DNA from: Marivibrio halodurans | Lineage (GTDB): Bacteria; Pseudomonadota; Alphaproteobacteria; UBA8366; Aestuariispiraceae | Length of the DNA: 64,000 nt | NCBI RefSeq assembly: GCF_017963645.1 | Contig: NZ_JAGMWN010000002.1 | Coordinates: 310,001-374,000, forward strand | Direction: 5' to 3' | Shown: positions 47,965-58,010 of the stretch, one piece after another | Position numbering within the stretch: the stretch's first letter is position 1 | Layout: each line of letters opens with the position of its first letter | The notes under the pieces: model-generated | What the model was told of the DNA's origin: nothing | The model's database searches: none | What the model saw: only the letters and a program-made list of their open reading frames with translations | Program-made: the position numbers and the translations under genes

Positions 47965-50064
47965 TTATTGCGCCGCGATCTCCATGGCGATCGTACGGTT
48001 CTCGGGAAAGCGGGCGGTTACGGTCGTGCCGTGCCCCGCCATGGAATCCACCGTCAGGCTGCCGCCATGCAGGCGCATCATCGCCTTGACCAGCGGCAGG
48101 CCGAGGCCGGTGCCCGGATGTTTCTTGTTATAGGTCGCGTTCAACTGCGTGAAGGGCTCCAGCGCGCGCTTCACATCCTCGCGCGACATGCCGATGCCGG
48201 TGTCGCGGACCATGAGGGCGATTCGCCCGTCTGCTTCCATCCGCGCCTCGATGCGAACCTGACCGCCGCGGTCGGTGAACTTGATCGCGTTCGAGACGAG
48301 ATTGATCAATATCTGGCGGGCCAGCCGGGGGTCGGCATTAAGCCGGGGCAGATCCCCGTCATGAACCGCCGACAAGGCGACACCCGCCTGATTGGCGCTT
48401 TCCTCCGTCAGACGGCGGACTTGCTCGACGGTGTCGCCGACATCGATCGGCTCTTCCTCCAGTTCCAACCGGCCGGCCTCGATCCGCGAATGTTCCAGCA
48501 GGTCGTTGATCACGGCCAATAGATGCGCGCCCGCCTCTCGGATGGTGGTGATATATTCCCGATAGCGTCCGTCGCCCCCAAGCGGCCCGAAACTCTCCGC
48601 CTCCATCACCTCGGCGAAACCGATCACGGCGTTGAGCGGGGTGCGAAGTTCATGGCTCATATTGGCAAGAAAGACCGACTTCGCCTGATTCGCGGATTCC
48701 GCCTCCGACTTGGCATGGATCAGTTCCTGCATCGTGCGTTCGAGATAGCGGGTATGGCTGTGCACGCGCTCGACCACCTCGTTGTACTGCGCGGCCACCG
48801 GCTCGACCTCCGAACCACGCTCGACCTTCACCGGCTCCGGCAAGGCGTCCTCCGAACGGTTTCGGTCCATGGCGTCGATCAAGTCGATCAGCGCCGAGCT
48901 TTCCTCATGTTCCGCGATATTGAGGCCGAGCGCCTCGGCTTTCCGCGAGACCCGGAGCGGCACGAATCGGTTGACCAGATAAAGCACGACGAAGGAGACG
49001 GTGAAGCTGTAGGCGCCAATCGCCGCGACCCCGATGGCCTGGACGGAAAGCTGTTCCGTCATGGACAAGGACAGATTGGCCGGATCGGCCAGCACCGCCA
49101 GCCCGATCGTGCCCACGATTCCGGCCGCGAGGTGAACCGGCACCGCGCCCACCGCATCGTCGATGCGCAACCGGTTCATGAGATAGGTGGCACCGATCGT
49201 CGCGAGTCCCCCCAGCGCGCCGATCGCGATCGCGCCGCCCATGGTCAGCACATGCGCGCCCGCCGTCACGGCCACGAGGCCGCCCAGAATGCCGTTCAGG
49301 ATCGAATCGATCCGTACGTGACGATGGATCGAGAAGGAAAGAGCCTGCGCCGCGATCCCGCCGGCGCAGGCCGCGAACATCGTATGCAGGATGATCGAGG
49401 GGACCGCGCCCGTGAAGGCCAGCGTCGATCCGCCATTGAAGCCGAACCACCCGACCCAGAGACAGACGACGCCCAGCGCGGAAAGCGGCACGTTGCTCGC
49501 TTGGGGTCTTTTGCCATGCGGGCCGAATCGCCCCTCCCGCGGGCCGATAACCAGCAGCAAGGCGAGCGCCACCCACCCGCCGATCGAATGAACGACGGTC
49601 GATCCGGCGAAATCGATGAACCCCATCGCCTCCAGCCAGCCTTGCGCGCCCCCGTCGATGCCGCGCCAGGCCCAGCCGCCGGCGACGGGGTAAATCGCGA
49701 CGGCGACAAATACCACCACGCAGGAATACGCCAGGAAGCCAACCCGTTCCGCGACGGCGCCGGAGATGATCGTCGTGGCCGTGCCACAGAACAGAACCTG
49801 GAACAGCAGCAAGGCGGCCGCCCAGCCGGTTTCGATCTCGCCCGCGCTTGGGTCCGACAGGCTGCCGTCGGCGAACATGATGCCCGCGCCCGCCGCCCAG
49901 AAGGCTATGCCCGACAGGCAGAGGTCGGCGAGATTCTTCGCCGCGACGTTGATATTGTTGCGCGCCCGGACAAGTCCGGCCTCCAGCGCGCAGAACCCGC
50001 CCTGCATGACCAGGACGAGAGCCGATGCCACGATCAGCCAAGCCGTATCGATCGCTTGCGGCAT
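47965..50064 (-). CDS. Ammonium transporter (Amt) fused to a histidine kinase
   Basis: A 699-residue fusion. Residues 1-370 form an Amt domain with eleven membrane segments, the paired pore histidines His159 (FAGSTVVHS) and His311 ([11 protein letters not shown]) and the WFGFNGGST block. The linker ([16 protein letters not shown], then a coiled coil to about 455) leads to HisKA with His471 ([11 protein letters not shown]) and a HATPase ([25 protein letters not shown]). It senses ammonium and signals by phosphorylation, as shown for the Kuenenia Amt5 fusion; it may also transport. No receiver domain and no glnK gene are nearby. Confidence 0.92.
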   Translation of the reverse strand: MPQAIDTAWLIVASALVLVMQGGFCALEAGLVRARNNINVAAKNLADLCLSGIAFWAAGAGIMFADGSLSDPSAGEIETGWAAALLLFQVLFCGTATTIISGAVAERVGFLAYSCVVVFVAVAIYPVAGGWAWRGIDGGAQGWLEAMGFIDFAGSTVVHSIGGWVALALLLVIGPREGRFGPHGKRPQASNVPLSALGVVCLWVGWFGFNGGSTLAFTGAVPSIILHTMFAACAGGIAAQALSFSIHRHVRIDSILNGILGGLVAVTAGAHVLTMGGAIAIGALGGLATIGATYLMNRLRIDDAVGAVPVHLAAGIVGTIGLAVLADPANLSLSMTEQLSVQAIGVAAIGAYSFTVSFVVLYLVNRFVPLRVSRKAEALGLNIAEHEESSALIDLIDAMDRNRSEDALPEPVKVERGSEVEPVAAQYNEVVERVHSHTRYLERTMQELIHAKSEAESANQAKSVFLANMSHELRTPLNAVIGFAEVMEAESFGPLGGDGRYREYITTIREAGAHLLAVINDLLEHSRIEAGRLELEEEPIDVGDTVEQVRRLTEESANQAGVALSAVHDGDLPRLNADPRLARQILINLVSNAIKFTDRGGQVRIEARMEADGRIALMVRDTGIGMSREDVKRALEPFTQLNATYNKKHPGTGLGLPLVKAMMRLHGGSLTVDSMAGHGTTVTARFPENRTIAMEIAAQ

Positions 50065-50361
50065 GCCGCGTCGCTCCCCCCTTCCGAGCCCAGGATCAAT
50101 CCGGACACCCTTGCCAAGGCAGGGGTGGCCCGCTCATTTCATTCCCCCGGTATCGGACTTGCGCGCCGCGGCTCCTACTGCACGCCATCCACAATATTAT
50201 TATAGATATTCGAAGCGGAGTGTATTCACCTTCCATCCCCTTGCAAAGGGGTGGAGGAAAAGGAGGTAAGGGAAAGAAGGGGAGCGGTCGCTTGACTCCC
50301 AATGGACGGGTTGGAAGAACCTGGACGCCTCATACCGCCATGCAACAGGAGGAGGGGGCTC
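50065..50361. other. 297-base gap with a CT/AG-rich hairpin
   Basis: No gene is seen. An AT-rich stretch at about 50190-50216 (CAATATTATTATAGATATTC) could be a promoter. At 50232-50255 a small hairpin (TCCATCCCCTT paired with AAGGGGTGGA) lies before a purine-rich run AGGAAAAGGAGG-type; this looks like a remnant of the CCCCTT...AAGGGG repeats found between genes in many alphaproteobacteria. The ribosome site AGGAGGAGGG of the next gene is at the end. Confidence 0.45.
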
Positions 50362-51189
50362 ATGTCGTCCACCACGGATCGTGGCAGTTCCTGGCTGGCG
50401 GCCGTCACCGGGGCGGCGCCCTATCGCGGCGTCGGCGCGGCCACCCGCGCGCGCATGGCCGCCGATGACGGCTATCGGGGGTATGAAGCCCACAGCATCG
50501 AGGATGCCAATCAGGCGCTGGGCACGCCGGCGGCCTATTACAGGGTCATGGGCGCGGAGGAATCGGAACTCGATCAGCCCGCCTGCCTGATGAGGCTGAC
50601 CTGGTCGGAGACGGAGGCGGCCGGGGTTCTGGCCGCGCTGCGCGGCGAACTGGACGCCGATCCGACCTTCGAGGAGAGCGCCGCCGCCTATCTCGCGGAA
50701 TTCGACCCGGCGCGCCATCACCTGTTCGTCGCCCATGATCCGGAGACCGAGCGGCCGGTCGGCTATGTGCGCTGGCAGTGCGCGCTTTCGATTTATCCGG
50801 ATGGATCGGATGGGCCGGATGGGGAGGAGGCCGCCTCCCTCGATGCGGTCACCTATGACGCGTGCGCGCGCCTCATCCTCTCGATCTATCCAGAACTCTT
50901 CTATGTCCGACCCTCCTTTCGGGAACGTCGGATCGGCGGGGCGCTCGCCGGGGCGATCCAGGCGGAGATCGCGACCCATGTCGAGGATGTGTTGAAGGCC
51001 ATGCGCGCGGCCGGATTCCCGGGCGCGCTCGCGCTCGTCTTCTATGCCGAGGTGGAGAGCGAGGGGGGCTCCAAGCTGATCGAGGCGATCGCCCAAAGCT
51101 TGGAGCAGGATATCGCCACCCGTAACCAGGGCCGGGACCTGCCGCCGATCGAGGTTTCGCTGGAGCATCGGGAAAAACAGACGCCCTGA
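50362..51189 (+). CDS. GNAT-like acyltransferase protein (tentative)
   Basis: A 275-residue soluble protein. The central part has GNAT-like features: HLFVAHDPETERPVGYVRW (strands 2-4), LFYVRPSFRERRIGGALAGAIQ (acetyl-CoA loop) and a later long helix, but the first 70 residues match nothing I know. The function and substrate are not assigned. ATG 50362 has AGGAGGAGGGGG just upstream. It is a lone gene before a LysR regulator, with an 79-base gap. Confidence 0.6.
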   Translation: MSSTTDRGSSWLAAVTGAAPYRGVGAATRARMAADDGYRGYEAHSIEDANQALGTPAAYYRVMGAEESELDQPACLMRLTWSETEAAGVLAALRGELDADPTFEESAAAYLAEFDPARHHLFVAHDPETERPVGYVRWQCALSIYPDGSDGPDGEEAASLDAVTYDACARLILSIYPELFYVRPSFRERRIGGALAGAIQAEIATHVEDVLKAMRAAGFPGALALVFYAEVESEGGSKLIEAIAQSLEQDIATRNQGRDLPPIEVSLEHREKQTP

Positions 51190-51230
51190 GGGGCGATGTT
51201 GAGAAAACTATGGCGGAGCCTTATCGCATG

Positions 51231-51246
51231 CGTCAAATCTATGACG
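51231..51246. promoter_or_regulatory. Inverted repeat upstream of a LysR gene
   Basis: CGTCA-aatcta-TGACG, a perfect 5+5 repeat with six bases between, lies 22 bases before the LysR start. It is of LysR-box type in size but short of the usual T-N11-A spacing. Role is guessed from position. Confidence 0.35.
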
Positions 51247-51268
51247 TGCGCTCGCCGGAGGACGATCC

Positions 51269-52153
51269 ATGCGTAAGCTCAGCACCAGTCAATTGCGGGC
51301 CTTCGACGCGGTGGCGCGGGAAGGCGGCATGTCGCGCGCCGCGCAGCTTCTGAACGTCACGCAACCGACCGTCACCGTGCAGATCCGCCAGTTGGAGGAA
51401 CGCTGCGGCTTCGCGTTGTTCCGGCGCGGGCCGGAGGGCGTGACCCTGACCGAGCAGGGGGAGCGGCTTTTCGACCTGACCCGGCGCATGTTCACCAGCG
51501 AAACCCTGATCGAGGATTTCGTCGATGCCGCGCGGGGGTTGGAGATCGGGGCGCTGACGCTCGCCGCCGACGGGCCGCATGTCGCGCTCGACGTGATCGC
51601 GGCCTTTCGCGCGGACCATCCGGGGGTGCGGCTCACGGTCATGCTCGCCAATGCCGGGCGGGTGCTGGAGGAGGTGCGCGCAGGCCGGGTCGACGCCGCC
51701 ATCATGGGCGAGCCGACGGAGCGCGACGGTCTGTTCATCGAACCGATTTTGAGCCAGGGGCTGGTCGCGGTCCTGCCGGTGGGGCATGCGCTGTCCGGGG
51801 CGTCCGCGCTGACGCTGGCCGATCTGCTGCGCGAGCCGCTGATCGTGCGCGAACGCGGCTCCAACACCCGCCGCTTCCTGGAGGCGGCGGCGGTCAAGGC
51901 GGACCTGCCCCTCGCCCCCGCGCTCGAACTCGGCAGCCGGGAGGCGGTGAAGGAAGCGGTGGCGATCGGTCTCGGCGTCTCTGTCCTGCTCGACCGGGAG
52001 GCGGTGGGCGACGGCCGGTTGGTCGCGGTCCCGATCGAGGGGCTGGCGGGCGTCAATGTCGATGCCCTGGTCTGTCCGGCGGGCGCGGAACGCCGCGCCG
52101 CCATGCGCGCCCTGCGCAAGGCCGCCCGGCGCGTCGGCGCGGAACGCGGGTGA
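51269..52153 (+). CDS. LysR family transcriptional regulator
   Basis: A 294-residue LysR regulator with the helix-turn-helix at about residues 18-40 (GGMSRAAQLLNVTQPTVTVQIR around it) and an effector domain from about 90. ATG 51269 has GGAGGA six bases upstream. No divergent target gene is adjacent: the gene before it runs the same way and the gene after converges. Its target cannot be told from position. The effector domain resembles the CysB-like/nitrogen assimilation branch only loosely. Confidence 0.88.
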   Translation: MRKLSTSQLRAFDAVAREGGMSRAAQLLNVTQPTVTVQIRQLEERCGFALFRRGPEGVTLTEQGERLFDLTRRMFTSETLIEDFVDAARGLEIGALTLAADGPHVALDVIAAFRADHPGVRLTVMLANAGRVLEEVRAGRVDAAIMGEPTERDGLFIEPILSQGLVAVLPVGHALSGASALTLADLLREPLIVRERGSNTRRFLEAAAVKADLPLAPALELGSREAVKEAVAIGLGVSVLLDREAVGDGRLVAVPIEGLAGVNVDALVCPAGAERRAAMRALRKAARRVGAERG

Positions 52154-52268
52154 TTCCGAATTCGGGGAATCCCGTTTCTGAGTTCACGGCCCAGAGGCCG
52201 CGGTTTTCCGGGACGCCCCCAGGGGAGCCCGTTCGGAATGGCCGGGAATGCCGTTCAATCCCCGCATC

Positions 52269-52616
52269 TCATTGGTCCTCCGCTTCCTTCGGGTCGAAGG
52301 GGTTGCGGCCGCTCGGGTCCTCCACCTCGATCGCCCAGAGGTCGGGGTCGCGCGCTCGGGCGCGTTCGATATAGGCGTCGGCGTCGGCCTCCGGCACGCG
52401 CTCCGAGCCGAGGGCCGGGACCCAGCCCAGCACGCCGTCGAGATCGCGTTGCTGCGTCAGCAATCGCGCCCCTTCCGCCACGCGGGCGATCTTGACCAGG
52501 ACGACGCCGCTCATCCGCTCGCCCTTGTGCAGGACGACGGCGGGTATCCCGGCGGCGGAGCAGCGGCTCAGCCCGGCGCCGATCCAAAGATGGGTCGGCA
52601 GGCGGTCGTCGCTCAT
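52269..52616 (-). CDS. DUF1491 family protein
   Basis: A 115-residue protein of DUF1491, a family restricted mainly to Alphaproteobacteria: THLWIGAGLSRCSAAGIPAV, then GVVLVKI and a C-terminal DPDLWAIEVEDPSG block. No function is known. The start at 52616 is supported by GGAG nine bases upstream. Its conservation helps to place the organism. It is convergent with the LysR gene and divergent from malonyl-CoA decarboxylase. Confidence 0.82.
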   Translation of the reverse strand: MSDDRLPTHLWIGAGLSRCSAAGIPAVVLHKGERMSGVVLVKIARVAEGARLLTQQRDLDGVLGWVPALGSERVPEADADAYIERARARDPDLWAIEVEDPSGRNPFDPKEAEDQ

Positions 52617-52800
52617 CGGGGAGGCTCCATGACGGTTTCGCGGGACGTCGGGGCGGTGGACACGGGGCACGGGCAGGCGGATCGTGGCGGTATGGTGACG
52701 CCCCTTGCCGCCTTGTCAATCGCCCCACATATGCGGATCAGTAGCGGGGGCGGCGGCGCGCGCCCGCGTCGATCGGCGAGCACCGGGAAGGACCCATCCG

Positions 52801-54228
52801 ATGCTGGATAGCGAACGTGTGCAGGGCGGCGCCGAGGAGGCGCCCGGTTTCCTCCTTCGCACCTGGGAGAGCGTGCGTAGCGCCTGGCGGGACTTGAGCG
52901 GAACGGAAAGTCCGCTCGCCGGGCGCACGGAACTGGGCACGCGCGAACTGGCGGATCTGGAGAAACGGATCGAGGCCTGCCTGGAGCGCCGGGGTGGCGA
53001 GGTTTCGGCCCGGCAGCGCGCGGCCGGCCTGGGCCAGATCTACCTGACCCTGGCGCGGGCCGGGCGCCGGCAGTTCCTGAGCGTGCTGTCCACCCGTTTC
53101 GGCCCCTCGCGACAGGCGGTGGACGAAGCCGTGGCGGCCTATCAGGCGGCGGAGGACGATGCGGCGCGCCATGGCGCGCAGGAGCGGTTGCGCCGGGCGC
53201 TGACCGCGCCGCGCGTCGAATTGCTGACCCAGTTCAATGCCCTGCCGCAGGGCGTGAAGTTCCTGGTCGATATGCGCGCGGAGGTGCTGGAGTTCCTGCC
53301 CGACGCGCCGGAGCTGGCGCCGCTTGAACGCGATCTGAAAGGGTTGCTGCGAAGCTGGTTCGATATCGGTTTCCTGGAGATGCAGGCGATCAATTGGCAG
53401 TCGCCGGCCGCCCTTCTGGAAAAGCTGATCGAATATGAGGCGGTGCACGAAATCCGTGGTTGGCACGATCTGCATAACCGGCTGGCGGACGACCGACGGC
53501 TCTATGCCTTCTTCCATCCGAACATGCCGATGGAACCGTTGATCTTCGTCGAGGTGGCGCTGGTCAAGGGGCTAGCCGCGAACGTCCAGGTGCTTCTTGA
53601 CGAGAAGGCGCCGACCGCCGACCCGCGCCAGCAGGATACGGCCATCTTCTATTCCATCTCCAACACCCAGAAGGGGTTGCGGGGCATCAGTCTGGGCAAT
53701 TTCCTGATCAAGCGCGTGGTGGATGATCTGCGCCATGAACTGCCGAATCTGCGGACCTTCTCCACCCTTTCCCCGATCCCGGGATTCCGGCGTTGGCTGG
53801 ACCGCGCGATCGCGGAGGGCGCGCCGCGCATCCTGACGGCGGACGATCGCAAGAAACTTCGCCAGGCGACGGGCGGCACGGTCGCCAAGGGCCATCTGCC
53901 CAAGCTGATCGCCGATCCGTCCTGGGTCGGGGACAAGGCGCTGGCCGAGGCGCTGAAGGAGCCGCTGACCCGGCTTTGCGCGCGCTATCTGGTGGAGGAG
54001 AAGCGGGGCGACAAGCCACTCGACCCGGTCGCGCGCTTCCATCTCTCCAATGGTGCGCAGGTCGAGCGGATCAATTGGATGGGCGATCTCTCCCCCAAGG
54101 GGGTCGAGCAGTCGGCCGGGATGATGGTCAATTATCTCTATAAGCTTCCCGACATCGAGAAGAATCACGAGCGCTTCGCCGAGGAAGGCCATATCGCCGT
54201 CGGCGGTCAGGTGAAGAGCCTGTTGTAG
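52801..54228 (+). CDS. Malonyl-CoA decarboxylase
   Basis: A 475-residue enzyme that turns malonyl-CoA into acetyl-CoA and CO2. It has the MCD blocks: WHDLHNRLADDRRLYAFFHP, MEPLIFVEVALVKGLA, the active-site serine region TLSPIPGFRRWL near 322-333, and the histidine His414 in RFHLSNGAQVERINWMGD. The helical N-terminal domain spans about 1-190. ATG 52801 has GGAAGG upstream. It lies alone, 121 bases before a gamma-glutamyltransferase-family gene, without the malonyl-CoA synthetase usually seen with it. Confidence 0.93.
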   Translation: MLDSERVQGGAEEAPGFLLRTWESVRSAWRDLSGTESPLAGRTELGTRELADLEKRIEACLERRGGEVSARQRAAGLGQIYLTLARAGRRQFLSVLSTRFGPSRQAVDEAVAAYQAAEDDAARHGAQERLRRALTAPRVELLTQFNALPQGVKFLVDMRAEVLEFLPDAPELAPLERDLKGLLRSWFDIGFLEMQAINWQSPAALLEKLIEYEAVHEIRGWHDLHNRLADDRRLYAFFHPNMPMEPLIFVEVALVKGLAANVQVLLDEKAPTADPRQQDTAIFYSISNTQKGLRGISLGNFLIKRVVDDLRHELPNLRTFSTLSPIPGFRRWLDRAIAEGAPRILTADDRKKLRQATGGTVAKGHLPKLIADPSWVGDKALAEALKEPLTRLCARYLVEEKRGDKPLDPVARFHLSNGAQVERINWMGDLSPKGVEQSAGMMVNYLYKLPDIEKNHERFAEEGHIAVGGQVKSLL

Positions 54229-54349
54229 GTCGCCTCTCCCACGTCGATGATCCATTCCAGGCGGGTGGCGACCGGGCTTGCCCCGCCGGGCGGCAGGCCT
54301 ACACTCTGCGCCGCGTCCGCGCGCACGAGATGATTTACGAGGAAAAGAG

Positions 54350-56161
54350 ATGACCGGCACGACACCGCCCTTCACCACCCGCCCGGAGATTCGGGGCACC
54401 TTCGGGGTCGCGGCTTCGACTCATTGGCTCGCCTCTCAGACGGCGATGGGAATGCTGGAGCGCGGCGGCAACGCCTTCGACGGCGCCTTCGCGGCCGGCA
54501 TGGTGTTGCAGGTGGCGGAGCCGCACATGAACGGCCCCGGTGGCGACGTGCCGATCATCATGCAGCGCGCCGACGAGGAGCGCCCCCGCGTCATCTGCGG
54601 CCAGGGGCCGGCGCCGAAGGGCGCGACGATCGAGCATTTCAAGGCCATGGGCCTGGAGGTCATCCCCGGCACGGGCATGATGTCGTCGGCTATTCCCGGC
54701 GCCTTCGACGCCTGGGCGCTGATGCTGCGCGACCATGGCACGATGACGCTGCGCGAGGTGCTGGAGCCTGCCATCGGCTATGCCGAGAAGGGCTGCCCCA
54801 TCCCCTATTCGACGACGGAGACGATCAAGGCGGTCAAGGACATGCTGGTCGCGCATTGGCCGTCGACCGCCGAAATCTTCCTGCCGGGCGGGGAGGTGCC
54901 GAAGCCCCAGCAACTCTATCGCAACCCCGCGCTGGCGGAGACGTGGAAGCGCGTGCTGGCCGAGGCGGAGGCCGCGGGGTCCGACCGCGTGGCGCAGATC
55001 GATGCCGCCCGCGCCGCCTGGTACGACGGCTTCGTGGCGGAGGAGATCGCGCGCTTCTGCGCCGAGGAGCCGCATATGGACGCGACCGGCCGCAAGAACG
55101 GCGGTCTGCTGACCATGGAGGATATGCACGGCTGGCGCGCGAGCTATGAGGAGGCGGTCTCCGCGACCTATCGCGACTGCACCCTGTTCAAATGCGGGCC
55201 GTGGAGCCAGGGGCCGGTACTGTTGCAGACCATGGCGCTGCTTGAAGGGTACGACATCGCCGCCATGGACCCGGAGGGCGAGGAATTCGTCCATACCGTG
55301 GTCGAGGCGATGAAGCTCGCCTATGCCGACCGGGAAACCTATTACGGCGATCCCGATTTCGTCGATGTGCCGATGGCGGACCTGCTGTCCAAGGAGTACG
55401 CGGGCGAGCGGCGGAAACTGATCGGCGCGGAGGCGTCCGGCGCCTTCCAGCCGGGCGTTATCGGCGGCAATAACTGGACGATCGATTACGAGGCCGCCTG
55501 CCGGCGCAAGCCGGTGGACGGCATCATGGCCGGGTTCGGCGGCGGCGAGCCGACGGCGCAGGAATCCAAGCTTCACGCCAGCGACACCTGTCACCTCGAC
55601 GTGGCGGACGCGGCGGGGAATCTCGTCTCCGTCACGCCGTCGGGCGGGTGGCTGCAAAGCTCCCCGGTCATCCCGAAGCTGGGCTTCCCGCTGGGGACGC
55701 GCTTGCAGATGGCATGGCTCGACCCGGCGGCGCCGGCGGCGTTGCAGCCGGGACGGCGGCCGCGCACGACGCTGACCCCCTCGCTCGCCCATCGCGACGG
55801 GCGGCCCTATCTCGCCTTCGGCACGCCGGGCGGGGACCAGCAGGATCAGATGCAGATCGTCATGCTCTGCCGGCACATCGATCATGGCATGAACCTGCAA
55901 CAGGCGATCGATTGTCCCTCATTCCATATCGAGCATTTCCCGAACAGCTTCTATCCCCGCCATGCCTCCCCCCGGAAGGTGGTGATGGAAAGCCGTTTCC
56001 AGGAGGCGGTGGTCGCGGGGCTGAAGGCGCGCGGCCATGACGTGAGCCTCGCGCCGCCTTGGTCGGAGGGCCGGCTGGCGGCCGCCGGTTTCGATCCCGA
56101 CGGGACGCTGAAGGCTGGGGCCAATCCGCGCAACATGCAAGGGTACGCCGTCGGGCGCTGA
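54350..56161 (+). CDS. Gamma-glutamyltransferase (GGT)-family Ntn hydrolase
   Basis: A 603-residue Ntn hydrolase of the GGT/cephalosporin acylase family. It is made as one chain and cut before its nucleophile, here Thr413 in SDTCHLDVADAAGNLVSVT. Usual GGTs have TTH; this one has TCH. The large subunit has the GGNAFDGAFAAGMVLQVAEP block and the small one the oxyanion and PLGTRLQMAWLDP blocks. No signal peptide is seen, so it may be cytoplasmic. It begins 3 bases before the MFS gene start, so they pair. Acylase or amide hydrolysis is as likely as glutathione work. Confidence 0.85.
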   Translation: MTGTTPPFTTRPEIRGTFGVAASTHWLASQTAMGMLERGGNAFDGAFAAGMVLQVAEPHMNGPGGDVPIIMQRADEERPRVICGQGPAPKGATIEHFKAMGLEVIPGTGMMSSAIPGAFDAWALMLRDHGTMTLREVLEPAIGYAEKGCPIPYSTTETIKAVKDMLVAHWPSTAEIFLPGGEVPKPQQLYRNPALAETWKRVLAEAEAAGSDRVAQIDAARAAWYDGFVAEEIARFCAEEPHMDATGRKNGGLLTMEDMHGWRASYEEAVSATYRDCTLFKCGPWSQGPVLLQTMALLEGYDIAAMDPEGEEFVHTVVEAMKLAYADRETYYGDPDFVDVPMADLLSKEYAGERRKLIGAEASGAFQPGVIGGNNWTIDYEAACRRKPVDGIMAGFGGGEPTAQESKLHASDTCHLDVADAAGNLVSVTPSGGWLQSSPVIPKLGFPLGTRLQMAWLDPAAPAALQPGRRPRTTLTPSLAHRDGRPYLAFGTPGGDQQDQMQIVMLCRHIDHGMNLQQAIDCPSFHIEHFPNSFYPRHASPRKVVMESRFQEAVVAGLKARGHDVSLAPPWSEGRLAAAGFDPDGTLKAGANPRNMQGYAVGR

Positions 56162-56163
56162 TC

Positions 56164-57348
56164 ATGACGGACGGTGCCCACACGGTCCCCCCCGCCGCCA
56201 GGCGGGCGCGGATGCGCGGCTATGCCTCGGTGATCGCCAGCAATATCTGCTTCGGTCTGGCGATCGGCATGTTCCTGCCGCTGATCCCGCTGCGGTTGGA
56301 TCAGGCGGGGACCAGCGCATTGCTGATCGGGGTCAATGCCGCCGCGTCCTCCTGCGCGATCTTCGTGACCGGGCCCTATATCGGGCAGGTGCTGCGCCGG
56401 GCCGGCTATGCCGGGGCGTTGTTCGGCGGGGCGTTGCTGTTCGCGGCGGCGACGCTCGCCATGATCGTCTGGCCGGGTTACGCGGCATGGACCGCGCTGC
56501 GTTTCGTCGCGGGGCTCGGCATGTCGGTCCATTGGGTGGCGAGCGAGAGTTGGCTCAACGCCGCCGCCGACGAGCGGGAGCGGGGCCGCGTTCTTTCCAT
56601 CTATGTCGCCGCCTTCATCGGCGGCACGGCGGGTGGGCCGCTGGTGCTCAATCTGATCGGGACGGGCGGATCGACGGCCTTCGTCGCGATCATCCTGCTT
56701 TCCGTCCTCTCCGCGCTCGCCATCCTGCCGGGCCGGTCCGGCGCGCCGGTGTTCGAGCCGATGGCCAAGGCGGCCTTCGCCAAGGTCTTCCGCATCGCGC
56801 CGCGCCTGATGTCGGCGGGCTTGCTGATGGGGGTGGCGCAGGGGGCGGCGCTGACGTTGATGGCGCTCTATGGCGTGCGCGCGGGTCTGCCGGAATCGGA
56901 CGCGACGCTGTTGCAGGCGGCATTGCTGGGCGGGGGGCTGTTGTTGCAGTTCCCGATCGGCTGGCTCGCCGACCGGGTCGGGGACCGGCATCGGCTGATC
57001 GTGCTGCTTGCCCTCGTCTCCGTCGCCGGGGCGGGGTTGCTGGTGCCGCTTACCCACGATCCGGTGCTGCTCTATCCGATGGTGATCGTCTGGGGCGGGT
57101 GTCTGATCGGCATCTACACGGTGGCGCTCGCGCTGCTCGGTGCGCGGTTCGCGCAACTGGGCGGCATGGCGGCGGCGAACGCGGCCTTCATCCTGACCTG
57201 GGAGCTCGGCACCTTCTCCGGCGGGCCGATCGCGGGCGGCGTGATGCAAGTCATGGGACCGCCCGGCATGGCCCTGGTGATGGGGGTGAGCGCGGCCGCC
57301 GTCGGTCTGCTGATGGCATGGCGCGTGGCGCTGGACCGGCCGGGATAG
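56164..57348 (+). CDS. MFS transporter
   Basis: A 394-residue major facilitator protein with about twelve membrane segments. The sugar/drug-exporter style SVIASNICFGLAIGMFLPLIP start and the GLGMSVHWVASESWLNAAADERERGRVLSIYVAA block resemble YfcJ/quinolone-like permeases. It starts 3 bases after the GGT-family gene, so it may move that enzyme's substrate or product. The next gene converges with a four-base gap. Confidence 0.87.
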   Translation: MTDGAHTVPPAARRARMRGYASVIASNICFGLAIGMFLPLIPLRLDQAGTSALLIGVNAAASSCAIFVTGPYIGQVLRRAGYAGALFGGALLFAAATLAMIVWPGYAAWTALRFVAGLGMSVHWVASESWLNAAADERERGRVLSIYVAAFIGGTAGGPLVLNLIGTGGSTAFVAIILLSVLSALAILPGRSGAPVFEPMAKAAFAKVFRIAPRLMSAGLLMGVAQGAALTLMALYGVRAGLPESDATLLQAALLGGGLLLQFPIGWLADRVGDRHRLIVLLALVSVAGAGLLVPLTHDPVLLYPMVIVWGGCLIGIYTVALALLGARFAQLGGMAAANAAFILTWELGTFSGGPIAGGVMQVMGPPGMALVMGVSAAAVGLLMAWRVALDRPG

Positions 57349-57352
57349 GGGA

Positions 57353-57931
57353 TCAACGTCCCGCCACGCCGAGATGTTGCAGGCGCGCGAGCCAGCGGGC
57401 GCGGGTCCGGTCGTCCAACTCTTCGGCCCCACCGATCAGCGTCCAGCGCACCGGCCTTATGCCGACGAAATGCAGGATATTGCGGGTCAGGCTCTTCAGG
57501 CTGTGCGCGCCATAGAACCAGCGGTAGGCGAGGGCGGGCATCCCCATCGTGACGACGACGCGCGCGGATCGCCCGCCCAGGGCCTTCCGGGGCAGGCGTC
57601 CGCCGTCATAGGAAAAGGCGAAGCCCGGCCGGAGCACCTGTTCCAGGAACAGCTTCACGAGCCCGGGCATGGTGCCGAGCCAGAGCGGATAGATCAGCAC
57701 GATATGCTCCGCCGCCCGCAATGCCGCTTGCGCGGCGGCGATATCCGGCGGCGGTTCCTCATGCTCGAACGCCTGTTTCGTGCGCAGGACGGGAATGTCG
57801 AGGCGCGCGACATCGATCCGCGTCACCGCGTGGCCGGCTTCCGCCGCGCCGGCCGCATAGGCGTCGGCCAGCCCGTGGACGAAGTGGTCACCCGCCGGGT
57901 CCGGGTGGCCGTCGATCAACAGGATGCGCAT
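57353..57931 (-). CDS. NAD(P)H dehydrogenase (quinone)-like flavodoxin-fold protein
   Basis: A 192-residue flavoprotein of the NQO1/KefF (Flavodoxin_2) family, with the FMN/FAD-binding LIDGHPDPAGDHFVHGLADAY start, IVLIYPLWLGTMPGLVKLFLEQVLRPGFAF and TMGMPALAYRWFYGAH blocks. It reduces quinones by two electrons. ATG 57931 is chosen because the longer upstream frame has no family match. It lies next to a LysR gene on the same strand and near wrbA, which has a related role. Confidence 0.85.
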   Translation of the reverse strand: MRILLIDGHPDPAGDHFVHGLADAYAAGAAEAGHAVTRIDVARLDIPVLRTKQAFEHEEPPPDIAAAQAALRAAEHIVLIYPLWLGTMPGLVKLFLEQVLRPGFAFSYDGGRLPRKALGGRSARVVVTMGMPALAYRWFYGAHSLKSLTRNILHFVGIRPVRWTLIGGAEELDDRTRARWLARLQHLGVAGR

Positions 57932-58010
57932 GACCCGCAGCCTTCCGTTCGCGTGTTTCGAGCGAAGCAAGAATAGGCCGATCGTCACGCCGCGTCCCGC
58001 GACGAATCGA

